51,463 nucleotides of DNA from an uncultured Clostridia bacterium (GCA_947625485.1 CANQOP010000016.1:1-51463), one strand, 5' to 3'; positions 9,072-17,344 are shown, counted from the stretch's first letter. Numbers and translations: made by a program. The notes: generated from the sequence alone by a model not told the origin.

Positions 9072-9878
9072 CTATCCGAGCATAACGTCCAGAAGCATCA
9101 TAATCGCAAATCCTGCCACTATTCCCATAGTCGCAAAGTAGGGGTGGGTTTTCTGGTTTTGCTGACATTCGGGAATAAGCTCGTGCACCGCGACGAGTAT
9201 CATCGCTCCTGCGGCGAACGAGAGCGCGTAAGGCAGAATAATCTCGACATATACCACGAGCAGCGCGCCTATTACGCCGGCGACAGGCTCTACAAGTCCC
9301 GAGGCCTGACCGATGAAAAAGCTCTTCTTTCTCGAACAGCCCTCGCGCCTGAGCGGAAAGGCGACCGCCGCGCCCTCGGGAAAATTCTGAAGACCTATTC
9401 CGACGGCTATAGTGACCGCGCCCATAATGGCTTCCGCTGTGTATTCGCCGCTTTGCAGCGCGCCGAACGCTACGCCTACCGCAAGTCCCTCGGGAATGTT
9501 GTGCAGCGTTATCGAGAGTACGAGCATAATAATGCGGTTAAGCCGTTCGTTGTGCGTGCCCTGCGCGATACTGACCTTTCGCCTTGCGAGGGTGACGGTT
9601 TTGTCCGAAAACCACATAAACAGCGCGCCGAAAAGAAATCCTAACGTCGCTACGAGATATGCGGGCAGTCCCGACGCCGCCTGCGCGCGCTCTATCGCAG
9701 GCTGTAAAAGCGACCAGAAGCTCGCCGCTATCATAACTCCCGACGCAAAGCCGAGCATAAGGTTGAGTATTTTTGGATTCGGAGACCTGAAAAAGACTAC
9801 TGTTGCGGCGCCGAGAGCGGTTACGAACCAAGTCCCGAGCGTCGCTATCAGCGCCATAAGAACATTATTATAAACCAT
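9072..9878 (-). CDS. ZIP-family divalent metal transporter
   Basis: 268 aa, about eight membrane segments. ZIP signatures are visible: HNIPEG (126-131) in TM4 and QNFPEG (164-169) in TM5, which form the binuclear metal site. The intracellular loop between TM3 and TM4 is short and not His-rich. It closely resembles ZupT/GufA-type bacterial ZIPs, which import zinc and also iron or manganese; the metal here cannot be read from the sequence. AGGAGG precedes the ATG. It lies 110 bp downstream of hydF on the same strand, separated from it by a terminator-like stem, so iron or metal supply to the maturation operon is possible but speculative. Confidence 0.9.
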   Translation of the reverse strand: MVYNNVLMALIATLGTWFVTALGAATVVFFRSPNPKILNLMLGFASGVMIAASFWSLLQPAIERAQAASGLPAYLVATLGFLFGALFMWFSDKTVTLARRKVSIAQGTHNERLNRIIMLVLSITLHNIPEGLAVGVAFGALQSGEYTAEAIMGAVTIAVGIGLQNFPEGAAVAFPLRREGCSRKKSFFIGQASGLVEPVAGVIGALLVVYVEIILPYALSFAAGAMILVAVHELIPECQQNQKTHPYFATMGIVAGFAIMMLLDVMLG

Positions 9879-9941
9879 TTTTTACCTCCTATGCTCAGTA
9901 TATTTAAGAGGTGATATATGGGTGAATGTTTTATAACGAAC

Positions 9942-9969
9942 AAAGAGCAGTCTTTTACGACTGCCCTTT
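9942..9969 (-). terminator. Terminator-like stem at end of hyd operon
   Basis: On the minus strand an 11-bp stem (AAAGGGCAGTC with GACTGCTCTTT, one G-U pair) with a 6-nt loop, 20 bp after the hydF stop. The T tract is poor, so readthrough into the ZIP gene is possible. Confidence 0.6.
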
Positions 9970-9988
9970 GGTTTATTTAAAAATTTTT

Positions 9989-11182
9989 TCAGGGTCTCGC
10001 AACATCGTCCAGTATTCCCGTAATATGCGCGATAGTAACTCCGTAGTTCGTCATAGGAATGTTCTCTTTTCTGGCGCGGTCGATGCGGCTCATAATGTAT
10101 TTGCGGTTGAACATACAGCCGCCGCACTGTATAACCAGGTCGTATTCCTCAAGACTGTCTGGGAAGTCCGTTCCCGAAACAATGTCTATTTTCAGCCCCT
10201 CTCCGACGCGCTTTCTGAGCAGGCGGGGAATTTTGACTCTGCCGATGTCCTCGCTGAGCGGCGCGTGCGTACAGCACTCCGCGATAAGCACTCGGCTGTT
10301 TTCCGTAAGGCTGTCTATAGCCTTTGCGCCCTCTATATAGTACGGTAAATCGCCCTTGTACGCCGCGAACAGAACGGAAAAGCTCGTGAGCATACTCTCG
10401 GACGGCTTTGTTTTGTGAACATAATCGAACACCTGAGAGTCGGTTATGATAAGCTTAGGCGCTCGGCTCAGGGCTGAGAGAGTCTCGGTCATTTTATCCG
10501 TCGTACAGCTTGCGACCAGACACTTCTTGTCGAGCAGCTCGCGTATAGTTTGAACCTGCGGCAGGATAAGCCTGCCCTTTGGCGCCTGAATATCCTGCGG
10601 CATAACGAGAAGAACGAGATCGTTTTCCTCGCAGAGCTTTCCGGTGATTGACGGCGCGTCGTAGTCGGACGGAATAAGTCTGATAAGCTCCTCCTTAAGC
10701 TCCGAAATACCGCTTCCGTCGAGCGAGCTGACCTGAAGCGGAGTTGTGCCGATTTTTCCGCGGATTTTGAGCGTGTAGGCACTGCCGTTTACGAGCAAAT
10801 CCGCCTTGCTCACCACGGGAATAACGGGGATTTTCTTATTCTTGAAAAACTCGAACCATCTGCATTCAAGCGTAATGTCGTCGCCGGAAAAAAGTATAAT
10901 GGCAATATCAATCTTCTCGGCGGTTTTCTCGGTTTTCTCCACACGGATTTTTCCCAGCTCGCCGATGTCATCGAAGCCTGCGGTATCAATAAGCACGCAG
11001 GCGCCGAGACCGTGAATTTCCATAGCCTTGTTTACGGGGTCGGTCGTCGTGCCCGCAACGTCGGAGACGATACTGACCTCCTGTCCCGTGAATGCGTTGA
11101 TAAGCGAGCTCTTGCCCGAGTTGCGCTTTCCGTAAAAGCCGATATGAAGTCGGTTAGCCGACGGTGTTTCGTTAAGCGTCAT
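9989..11182 (-). CDS. hydF: [FeFe]-hydrogenase H-cluster maturation GTPase HydF
   Basis: About 397 aa. HydF is the scaffold that carries the diiron subcluster and delivers it to apo-hydrogenase. The N-terminal Era-like GTPase has P-loop GKRNSGKSS (about 18-26), GTTTDPV, DTAGFDD and SKAD. The C-terminal cluster-binding part holds CCTHAPLSEDIG and then QCGGC, giving the C-x-H...CxxC iron-sulfur ligand pattern of HydF. I prefer the ATG at 11182 with GGGGTG 6 nt upstream; an in-frame GTG at 11191 is possible. It is last in the TM1266-hydE-hydG-hydF operon, 26 bp after hydG. No structural hydrogenase gene is in the window. Confidence 0.95.
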   Translation of the reverse strand: MTLNETPSANRLHIGFYGKRNSGKSSLINAFTGQEVSIVSDVAGTTTDPVNKAMEIHGLGACVLIDTAGFDDIGELGKIRVEKTEKTAEKIDIAIILFSGDDITLECRWFEFFKNKKIPVIPVVSKADLLVNGSAYTLKIRGKIGTTPLQVSSLDGSGISELKEELIRLIPSDYDAPSITGKLCEENDLVLLVMPQDIQAPKGRLILPQVQTIRELLDKKCLVASCTTDKMTETLSALSRAPKLIITDSQVFDYVHKTKPSESMLTSFSVLFAAYKGDLPYYIEGAKAIDSLTENSRVLIAECCTHAPLSEDIGRVKIPRLLRKRVGEGLKIDIVSGTDFPDSLEEYDLVIQCGGCMFNRKYIMSRIDRARKENIPMTNYGVTIAHITGILDDVARP

Positions 11183-11208
11183 ATTGGTCACCCCAGTCTT
11201 AGAATGAA

Positions 11209-12624
11209 TTAAAATTTAAAGTCCCTGTTTCCCTGCTCGATCAGGTCAAGCAGCTCGATACACTTTGCGCGGACCTTTTCGTTCGGAATGTTGTTCAGCT
11301 CCTCTTTAATAACCCGCTCGCCGATTTCCTTAGTGTCGTCGCTTGCGTAATCGATGAGGTACTCCTTGAGCGTGAGAAGAGCGTTCGGCTGACAGCAGTT
11401 GTGAATCTGTCTGCTCTTGCACAGAGCCATAAAGCGGTCGCCCGTTCTGCCCGCGCGGTAGCACGCCGTGCAGAATGACGGAATGTAGCCGCTGCGTAAA
11501 AGCCAGTTTACAACCTCGTCGAGCGTTCTGTGGTCGGAAACGTCGAACTGTTCGCTGTTTTCCTCCTCGCCTCCGTCGGCGTAGCCTCCCACGGAGGTTC
11601 TGGACGCGCCGCTTATCTGCGAAACGCCGAGACGGATAACTTTAGCGCGTACTTCCTCGCTTTCTCGGGTAGAGATAATCATTCCCGTGTACGGTACGCA
11701 TATTCTTATAAGCGCGCACAGCTTTGCGAAAATTTCGTCCGAGATACCGTTATCGAATACGGAGGGGTCAATATCGTCCGCTTTCTTGATGCGCGGAACG
11801 CTTATGGTGTGAGGACCTACGCCGTGCACAGCCTCAAGGTGCTCGGCGTGCATAAGAAGTCCCGCAAATTCGTATCGGTACAGCTCAAGCCCGAACAGAA
11901 CGCCGAGACCGACGTCGTCGATACCGCCCTCCATAGCTCTGTCCATAGCCTCGGTGTGGTAAGCGTAGTTGTGCTTGGGACCTGTCGGATGGAGCTTTTC
12001 GTAGCTTTCCTTGTGGTATGTTTCCTGAAAGAGAATGTAGGTACCTATGCCCGCCTCTTTCAGCTTACGGTAGTTTTCGACGGTAGTAGCGGCGATATTT
12101 ACATTGACGCGGCGGATAGCTCCGTTTTTGTGCTTTATGCTGTAGATAGTTTTAATTGACTCCAGAATGTACTCAATCGGATTGTTTACGGGATCCTCTC
12201 CCGCCTCGATTGCAAGCCGCTTGTGACCCATATCCTGAAGAGCGATTACCTCGCGCCTGATTTCCTCCTGAGTGAGCTTTTTGCGGCATATGTGCTTGTT
12301 TTTAAGGTGATACGGACAGTATACGCATCCGTTTACGCAGTAGTTAGAAAGGTAAAGCGGCGCGAACATTACAATACGGTTGCCGTAGAAATCCTTTTTT
12401 ATCTGCTCCGCAAGGTCGTACATACGGCGGATACGCTCCTCGTCCTCGCACGCCAGAAGAACGCTCGCCTCGCGGTGAGTGAGTCCTTTCAGCTGTTCTG
12501 CCTTATCCAGAAGGCTGTCAATGAGTTCGAGATTGTCTTTGTTTTCGTCTGCGTATTTAAGCGTATCGAGGATTTCCTGATGGTCAATAAATTCCTCTGC
12601 TTTAAGTGATTTCGGATTATACAT
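11209..12624 (-). CDS. hydG: [FeFe]-hydrogenase maturase HydG (radical SAM, tyrosine lyase)
   Basis: 471 aa. HydG cleaves tyrosine to yield CO and cyanide bound to iron for the H-cluster. The radical SAM motif CVNGCVYC gives C96, C100 and C103 (CX3CX2C). The auxiliary cluster is visible near the C-terminus as CTAC followed 22 residues later by the third cysteine (CX2CX22C), which distinguishes HydG from ThiH. AGGGGG lies before the ATG. It is 40 bp downstream of hydE. No truncation or frameshift. Confidence 0.96.
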   Translation of the reverse strand: MYNPKSLKAEEFIDHQEILDTLKYADENKDNLELIDSLLDKAEQLKGLTHREASVLLACEDEERIRRMYDLAEQIKKDFYGNRIVMFAPLYLSNYCVNGCVYCPYHLKNKHICRKKLTQEEIRREVIALQDMGHKRLAIEAGEDPVNNPIEYILESIKTIYSIKHKNGAIRRVNVNIAATTVENYRKLKEAGIGTYILFQETYHKESYEKLHPTGPKHNYAYHTEAMDRAMEGGIDDVGLGVLFGLELYRYEFAGLLMHAEHLEAVHGVGPHTISVPRIKKADDIDPSVFDNGISDEIFAKLCALIRICVPYTGMIISTRESEEVRAKVIRLGVSQISGASRTSVGGYADGGEEENSEQFDVSDHRTLDEVVNWLLRSGYIPSFCTACYRAGRTGDRFMALCKSRQIHNCCQPNALLTLKEYLIDYASDDTKEIGERVIKEELNNIPNEKVRAKCIELLDLIEQGNRDFKF

Positions 12625-12664
12625 TTTTATCCCCCTAAAATATTTGCCATATATTTTTGTTATG

Positions 12665-13714
12665 TTATATATTTTTACTGTCGCCGCGTGCTACTACAAG
12701 CCTGCATCCGACTGATTGTATACGCTTTTCAAGGCAGCTTCTGCACTGAGCGCTTTCCTCGCCCGTGCATACCTTGTTGTCATACAGCTGATATTTTTCC
12801 CTCACCTTAACGGGCGAGAGGTTCGGCATTACGACGTTCGCCCCCGCGAGTATACCCTTTTCCCGACCGCGCGGGTCGATAGTCGCAAGCGCGGTGGTCG
12901 CGGGCAGCAGAACCCCCGGAAGCATAAGCCTTATGATTGAGAGCATTTTCAAGGTCATATCGAGAGAGCCTGCACTGTATTCCTTAAAAGGCGTTTGCCC
13001 GTGAGGTATGAACGGCCCTATGCCAACCATTTGCGGATTGAGTTTTTTTATGAAAAGCAGGTCGTCCGCAAGGCACTCCGCGTTCTGAAACGGCGAGCCG
13101 ACCATAAAACCGCAGCCGACCTGATAGCCGATTTCTTTCAAAATTTGCAGGCACTCCATACGCCCCTCAAAGGTCTGATTTTCGGGGTGAAGCTTTTTAA
13201 AATGCGCCTTGTTTGCGGTTTCGTGGCGGAGTAAGTAGCGGTCTGCGCCGCAATCAAAAAAACGCTTGTAGATTTCGCGGCTTTTTTCGCCGAGCGACAG
13301 CGTCACAGCGCAGTCGGGATAATCTCTTTTTATAGCCTCGATAATTTTGCATATCCTGTCGTCCGTAAAGTACGGGTCCTCGCCGCTCTGTAAAACGAAC
13401 GTGCGAAAACCCAGCCTGTAGCCTTCGCGGCAGCACTCCGCGATATCGTTAAAGCTAAGTCTGTACCGCGGGCAGGATGTGTTGCTCCTGCGTATTCCGC
13501 AGTAGTAGCAGTCCTGCCTGCAGTAATTTGAAAATTCTATCAGACCGCGCATATAGATGTCGTGGCCGTAGTTTTCTATTCGTACTTTTTCGGCGAGCGA
13601 GCGCAGATGCTCAGACGTGTCCTTCGGGCAGTTTATAAGACTTATAAACTCGTCCTTGCTGAGTGTGCGCTCCGAATAAAGCTTATCCAAAAGATTATTA
13701 ATCATTAAACACAT
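12665..13714 (-). CDS. hydE: [FeFe]-hydrogenase maturase HydE (radical SAM)
   Basis: Up to 349 aa. Radical SAM enzyme that builds the dithiomethylamine bridge precursor of the H-cluster. CRQDCYYC supplies C65, C69 and C72. GIGPFIPHGQTPF and LPATTALATIDP are family-typical. Near the C-terminus further cysteines (KVCTGEESAQCRSC) may hold the optional second cluster. The start is uncertain: ATG 13714 and ATG 13705 both overlap the end of the regulator gene and neither has a clear Shine-Dalgarno, which suggests translational coupling to it. It is followed by hydG. Confidence 0.95.
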   Translation of the reverse strand: MCLMINNLLDKLYSERTLSKDEFISLINCPKDTSEHLRSLAEKVRIENYGHDIYMRGLIEFSNYCRQDCYYCGIRRSNTSCPRYRLSFNDIAECCREGYRLGFRTFVLQSGEDPYFTDDRICKIIEAIKRDYPDCAVTLSLGEKSREIYKRFFDCGADRYLLRHETANKAHFKKLHPENQTFEGRMECLQILKEIGYQVGCGFMVGSPFQNAECLADDLLFIKKLNPQMVGIGPFIPHGQTPFKEYSAGSLDMTLKMLSIIRLMLPGVLLPATTALATIDPRGREKGILAGANVVMPNLSPVKVREKYQLYDNKVCTGEESAQCRSCLEKRIQSVGCRLVVARGDSKNI

Positions 13715-13955
13715 ATTTTGAGTAAGCGGTCTTTGCGCTCACGCCGTCGAGCTTTCCGAGCTTTCCCGAGAAGGCCGAGATAACGTCCTGCGGCGAGTCG
13801 ATAACCACGCTTATTATCGAGATACCGCGCTTTTTGTACGGTATTCCCATTCGCCCGACGATATAGTCGCTGCAGTCGCTTATGAGCTTGTTTACTTCCT
13901 CGACCGATTTAGAATTTTCGAGAATAATGCTGATAACAGCAACACGAGTTTCCAT
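13698..13955 (-). CDS. TM1266-type iron-only hydrogenase system regulator
   Basis: 85 aa, the usual length of the TM1266 ACT-like family that travels with [FeFe]-hydrogenase maturation genes. It reads METRVAVISIIL, a predicted helix, then YIVGRMGIPYKKRGISIISVV and a third beta-alpha unit with KLGKLDGVSAKTAYSK. The fold resembles the NikR/ACT ligand-binding half without a DNA-binding domain, so how it regulates is not established. GAGGTG lies before the ATG. It is first in the operon and overlaps hydE by 8-17 bp depending on the hydE start. The attenuator-like leader sits immediately upstream. Confidence 0.9.
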   Translation of the reverse strand: METRVAVISIILENSKSVEEVNKLISDCSDYIVGRMGIPYKKRGISIISVVIDSPQDVISAFSGKLGKLDGVSAKTAYSKYVFND

Positions 13956-14091
13956 AAAACACCTCTTTATTGTACTGTTGTGAAGTTGTAAAAAAAACAG
14001 CCGTGCCGAAAGGCACAGCTATGGTTTCAGGATATAGCAGATATAGCAGCCTTTCGCCTCAATAAAATTTTGACGTCAGTACTTTGTACTT
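13956..14091 (-). promoter_or_regulatory. Attenuator-like leader of the hyd maturation operon
   Basis: About 135 nt between the predicted start site and the first gene. In minus-strand order it holds an anti-terminator candidate GGCGAAAGGC (14058-14049), a direct repeat of TGCTATATC, a small GCTAT/ATAGC hairpin, and the terminator at 14020-13990. CGAAAGGC is perfectly complementary to GCCTTTCG, which spans the terminator's 5' arm and loop, so the two folds exclude each other. I do not recognise a known riboswitch consensus. Confidence 0.6.
13990..14020 (-). terminator. Terminator inside the hyd leader
   Basis: On the minus strand AGCTGTGCC pairs with GGCACGGCT (9 bp, one G-U) around loop TTTC, followed by G and eight Ts, 34 bp before the start of the TM1266-type gene. 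It lies downstream of the operon promoter, hence an attenuator candidate. Confidence 0.85.
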
Positions 14092-14096
14092 TTTAT

Positions 14097-14125
14097 ATTC
14101 TACCACACCGCACATTATATTTCAA
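14097..14125 (-). promoter_or_regulatory. Sigma-A promoter of the hyd operon
   Basis: On the minus strand TTGAAA (14125-14120), exactly 17 nt, TAGAAT (14102-14097). Predicted start near 14090. Confidence 0.75.
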
Positions 14126-14246
14126 CAGGAATTTTTCGTTGAAATACATAAATATTGTTCCCCCGAATTATGCATTAATACAAATTTACGAAATTTGTTT
14201 GCAAACCTTCGGCTTAGATAGTATGATTGTTAAGAGGTAAAGAAAA

Positions 14247-14516
14247 ATGAAATCTAGAAAATTTTCGGATATTTTGTTTAAAATCGGAATAGCAATAATT
14301 GCGTTCGGAATTATTGCAGGCGCAGCGGTCGGTTTTTTTACCGCCGACGGCTTTAATCTTATGCCTGCAATTGCGGTCGGGTTTATTTCTCTTATTATAG
14401 GAACGGGCGTTATAAACATTTCGGGCAGTCTGAGCGAGGCTAAGGAAAAGAAACAGAAAGATAAGGAAATGCTTAGCTTTATCATTGAAAACGTAAAGAA
14501 GGAAGAAAGCGAGTAA
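14247..14516 (+). CDS. Small membrane protein, unknown
   Basis: 89 aa. Two hydrophobic segments (about 9-31 and 37-58) with a short GFFTADGFNLMP turn between, then a charged, Lys/Glu-rich helical tail. No family recognised. AGAGG lies before the ATG. It is followed 97 bp later by a second small membrane protein that has its own promoter, so they need not be one operon. Confidence 0.6.
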   Translation: MKSRKFSDILFKIGIAIIAFGIIAGAAVGFFTADGFNLMPAIAVGFISLIIGTGVINISGSLSEAKEKKQKDKEMLSFIIENVKKEESE

Positions 14517-14548
14517 GTAAAAAAATACCAACAAATTTTTATATTTTA

Positions 14549-14576
14549 TTGACTTTTAAAAAGAATCATATATAAT
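14549..14576 (+). promoter_or_regulatory. Promoter of the DUF4190-like gene
   Basis: TTGACT, 16 nt, TATAAT; 37 bp before the ATG at 14613. Confidence 0.75.
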
Positions 14577-14612
14577 TATTATATAGTAAATTTTAAAAAG
14601 GAGTGGCGAGAA

Positions 14613-14957
14613 ATGTCAGCAAAGAATATGTCTGTTGTAGCTTTGGTATGCGGTATTATCGGTGTTGTAGGTTCTTTCTTCATCGGTACTATTATAGTTC
14701 CGATTATTGCTCTTATTGCGGCAATCATCGGTATTATTTTCGGTGCAAAGGGAATGAAGGCGTCCAAGATTGCTAACGAATCTACCGGTTTAGCTACCGC
14801 GGGCTTGGTACTCGGAATTATCGGTACTGTATTTGCGGTTGTAGGTTGCATATGCGCAGCTTGTGTATGCATTACCGCGTTGACCGTAGGCTCTGTTACC
14901 AGCAATAGCGATGAACTGAGCAGTGTTTTAAATAGTATAATAAGCTCGGTTGAATAA
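14613..14957 (+). CDS. DUF4190-like small membrane protein
   Basis: 114 aa. Two Gly/Ile/Val-rich membrane hairpins (about 7-44 and 60-90) of the DUF4190 type, with NMSVVALVCGIIGVV at the start and an identical-looking GLVLGIIGTVFAVVG later, joined by FGAKGMKASKIANEST. The tail after 93 is Ser-rich. Role unknown; the family is common and often follows zinc-ribbon domains, which are absent here. Strong AAGGAG, own promoter and own terminator, so it is monocistronic. Confidence 0.8.
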   Translation: MSAKNMSVVALVCGIIGVVGSFFIGTIIVPIIALIAAIIGIIFGAKGMKASKIANESTGLATAGLVLGIIGTVFAVVGCICAACVCITALTVGSVTSNSDELSSVLNSIISSVE

Positions 14958-14970
14958 ATAGCCGGAAGAT

Positions 14971-15005
14971 AAAGCAGGCATAAGGCGACTTATGCCTGCT
15001 TTGCT
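14971..15005 (+). terminator. Terminator after DUF4190-like gene
   Basis: 14-bp perfect stem (AAAGCAGGCATAAG with CTTATGCCTGCTTT), GCGA loop, then TTTGCTCTT. Confidence 0.85.
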
Positions 15006-15098
15006 CTTATATGAAAATTAAAAAATACAAATCTTGCAATACCCGCTTTGCTTATTATAAGCTTTTGTGTGGGAGTATAAATTAAAAGAGGGTAGTTT

Positions 15099-15929
15099 AT
15101 GTTTCCGAGCTTTGAGCTTTTCGACAGGACAATTTCGATGTACGCCTTGTGCGCGCTGGCAGGAATCTTTGCAGTTCTGCTTTTGACATATAAGCTGGCT
15201 GAAAAAAGGGGACTCGACGAATTTGAAATGCTGTATATGATGCTGTTTTCGTTCGTAGGTGTGCTCGTTTTCAGTCATATTCTATACGCTTTTACAAAAA
15301 TTGACGCGATTGTGTTTGTGCTTACACATTTGGAAATGATTAAAACGTTCGACGACTTCGTTACCGCGGTCTCGTTTATTTTCGGCGGCTCTGTTTTCTA
15401 CGGCGGCTTAATCGGTGCGATTATTGTATTTGTTATTTATACTAAAATAAGAAAACTCAACTTCGGCGATTACAGCGACCTCGGAGCACTCGCGATTCCG
15501 CTGTTCCACTTCTTCGGGCGAATAGGCTGTTTTCTCTCGGGCTGCTGTTACGGAATCGAGTGGAAGTACGGCTTTGTGTACGAAAACTCTCTCGTTGAAA
15601 GCGCAAATCACGTTCCGCGTTTTCCCGTTCAGCTCGTTGAGGCGGCGTTTAATCTCTTTTTGTTTTTCCTTCTTTTTTATCTGTATAAAAAGAGAAAAGC
15701 GCGCCGTAAGCTTATCGCCGTTTATCTTACCGCGTATCCTGCATGCCGCTTTGTTCTCGAATTTTTCAGGGGCGATACTTACCGAGGCTTTATCGGAATG
15801 CTTTCCACGAGTCAGATTATCTCCGTTATTCTCTTTATAACAGGCGTATCGTGGCTTGCTTTAGCACACTTTAAGAAAAATCGCAAAGAACCCATAAAAA
15901 ATGTTGACAATAACAATATTTTGTTTTAA
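15099..15929 (+). CDS. lgt: Prolipoprotein diacylglyceryl transferase family protein
   Basis: 276 aa, about seven membrane segments. Lgt moves diacylglycerol from phosphatidylglycerol to the lipobox cysteine of preprolipoproteins. The signature FFGRIGCFLSGCCYG and a later FPVQLVEA are visible, with YRGFIGMLSTSQIISV near the C-terminus. The N-terminus YALCALAGI resembles shorter Lgt-like proteins, and the central loop is poorer than in E. coli Lgt, so a second Lgt may exist elsewhere. At least two lipoproteins in this window need such an enzyme. GAGGG precedes the ATG. The final codons contain a TTGACA word that could serve the next gene. Confidence 0.85.
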   Translation: MFPSFELFDRTISMYALCALAGIFAVLLLTYKLAEKRGLDEFEMLYMMLFSFVGVLVFSHILYAFTKIDAIVFVLTHLEMIKTFDDFVTAVSFIFGGSVFYGGLIGAIIVFVIYTKIRKLNFGDYSDLGALAIPLFHFFGRIGCFLSGCCYGIEWKYGFVYENSLVESANHVPRFPVQLVEAAFNLFLFFLLFYLYKKRKARRKLIAVYLTAYPACRFVLEFFRGDTYRGFIGMLSTSQIISVILFITGVSWLALAHFKKNRKEPIKNVDNNNILF

Positions 15930-16062
15930 CAAACTTTATCAAACATTAAACAAAACATATTGAAGATGATTTAAATGAAAAAATTTATTTTATATTATTG
16001 AAACTTTTTCCGTAAAAACAGACACTACTTATATAGAAAAACTTATGACAGGAGAAAGATTT

Positions 16063-16893
16063 ATGAAACTTAAAAAAATAATTTCCCTAATTATAACCTT
16101 GTGTATTCTTATGACTTCAACCGTTTTGGTTAACGCGTATTCAAGCAATACTAAACACTATAAGAAATATGATTACACCGTAAAGAACGGTGAGGCGACC
16201 ATAGTAAACTATGAGGGAACGGAAAAGGTTGTAAAGATACCGTCTAAAATAAAGGGCGTTCCCGTAACTGCGGTTGACTGCTACGAGTCATTTTGTGTTC
16301 CGCTGGAAACCGCCCCTTTTAAGCTTGTAATTCCTAAAGGAATAAATAAAATTATCCAACCTAATTCAAGTGGAAGAATCCGATATTTTAAAGTTTCAAA
16401 AAATAACAAAAAGTATTCTTCCAGGGACGGCGTTCTTTATAATAAAAAACAGACTACGTTGATTGCATATAAACAGTACAACCATGTTAAACACGGAGAA
16501 GAGACTTCTTTTATCGTGCCTAAAAAAGTTAAAAAAATAGCAGGCGGGGCTTTTTATGAAGCAACCAACTTGAAAAATGTTGTTTTAAAAAAGGGCGTTA
16601 AAGAAATCGGAGTATGTGCTTTCTACGGAGCTTTGAATTTAAAGCGTATTAACATTCCGAAATCCGTTACCACAATAAAAAAATATGCATTTAAGGACTG
16701 TTCTTCGCTTAATAGTATGACAATACCTTCGAGCGTAAAGAAAATAGGGAAAATGGCTGTCGGAACTTACAGCAGCGGCGATGATTACGAGGCGGGATAC
16801 CTTACGAGCAGTTTCGTGATAAAGGGAAAGAAGGGTACGGCAGCGCATAAATACGCTAAGGCTCACGGCTTTAAATTTAAAGAGCTAAAATAA
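16063..16893 (+). CDS. Secreted BspA-like leucine-rich-repeat protein
   Basis: 276 aa. Signal peptide about 1-25 (KKIISLIITLCILMTSTVLVNA). BspA-type LRR_5 repeats follow, clearest between about 150 and 230: VKKIAGGAFYEATNLKNVVL, VKEIGVCAFYGALNLKRINI, VTTIKKYAFKDCSSLNSMTI and SSVKKIGKMAVG. A final segment with KGTAAHKYAKAHGFKF is typical of the ends of these proteins. They are surface or secreted binding proteins of unknown ligand in gut anaerobes. I chose ATG 16063 because AGGAG lies 10 nt before it; the upstream ATG at 16045 precedes the Shine-Dalgarno. It sits alone, right before the trp promoter. Confidence 0.88.
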   Translation: MKLKKIISLIITLCILMTSTVLVNAYSSNTKHYKKYDYTVKNGEATIVNYEGTEKVVKIPSKIKGVPVTAVDCYESFCVPLETAPFKLVIPKGINKIIQPNSSGRIRYFKVSKNNKKYSSRDGVLYNKKQTTLIAYKQYNHVKHGEETSFIVPKKVKKIAGGAFYEATNLKNVVLKKGVKEIGVCAFYGALNLKRINIPKSVTTIKKYAFKDCSSLNSMTIPSSVKKIGKMAVGTYSSGDDYEAGYLTSSFVIKGKKGTAAHKYAKAHGFKFKELK

Positions 16894-16913
16894 AAAAGAG
16901 TTATTAAAAAATG

Positions 16914-16942
16914 TTGACAATTTGATTTTATAAGCGTATAAT
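16914..16942 (+). promoter_or_regulatory. Consensus promoter of the trp operon
   Basis: Perfect TTGACA, 17 nt, TATAAT. It lies just ahead of the T-box leader. Confidence 0.9.
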
Positions 16943-16959
16943 ATTTAATAGTTTAATAA

Positions 16960-17223
16960 TTACCATAAACCGTTGAGCGGGAGTAGTAGGGATTACTGAC
17001 GTCTTAAGAGAGCTGTCGGACGGTGCAAGACAGCGGCTGAGGTTTTTCTGAATGGACCCGTGAGGGCAGTCCGAAATGTACGCAGAGTAGGAACTGACGG
17101 AAGCCGACCGTTACCGCGGCAGCGTATGTCAGTACGTGCAGAGAGGGCGCAGACGCGCCAAGTTGGGTGGTACCGCAGAAGTTTTACGGCTTTTGTCCCA
17201 TAGAGGACAAGAGCCGTTTTTTA
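16960..17223 (+). ncRNA. Tryptophan T-box riboswitch leader
   Basis: The leader carries AGAGAGCTG and GGTGCAAGACAG of stem I, a TGG specifier candidate followed by A (17053-17055), and the T-box bulge sequence GGGTGGTACCGCAGA (17164-17178). A terminator follows (stem from ACGGC at 17186 to GCCGT ending 17217, then Ts). T-box RNAs sense uncharged tRNA and allow readthrough. The TGG specifier agrees with the downstream trp genes. Stem II/IIA was not traced in full. Confidence 0.95.
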
Positions 17224-17284
17224 TTGTTTTTAGTTATATGTATAAGAAAGTTCGCGACAATCGCACGTTTTTTTTGAGCTTACT

Positions 17285-17328
17285 AAAATAATTGCGAATT
17301 GCGCATTGTGAATTGCGAATTAAAAATA
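17285..17328. repeat. Dispersed AT-rich intergenic repeat, copy 2
   Basis: ATTGCGAATT-type units reading ATAATTGCGAATTGCGCATT and onward, ending ATTAAAAATA; same ends as the copy at 8191-8226. It lies between the T-box terminator and the trpE ribosome binding site. Confidence 0.5.
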
Positions 17329-17344
17329 AGCAGGTGGTGAAAAT

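Noticed and set aside
13956..14091. Known riboswitch classes (cyclic-di-GMP, TPP, cobalamin, FMN, preQ1, T-box) for the hyd leader
   Set aside because: None of their conserved core words is present; described as unclassified instead.
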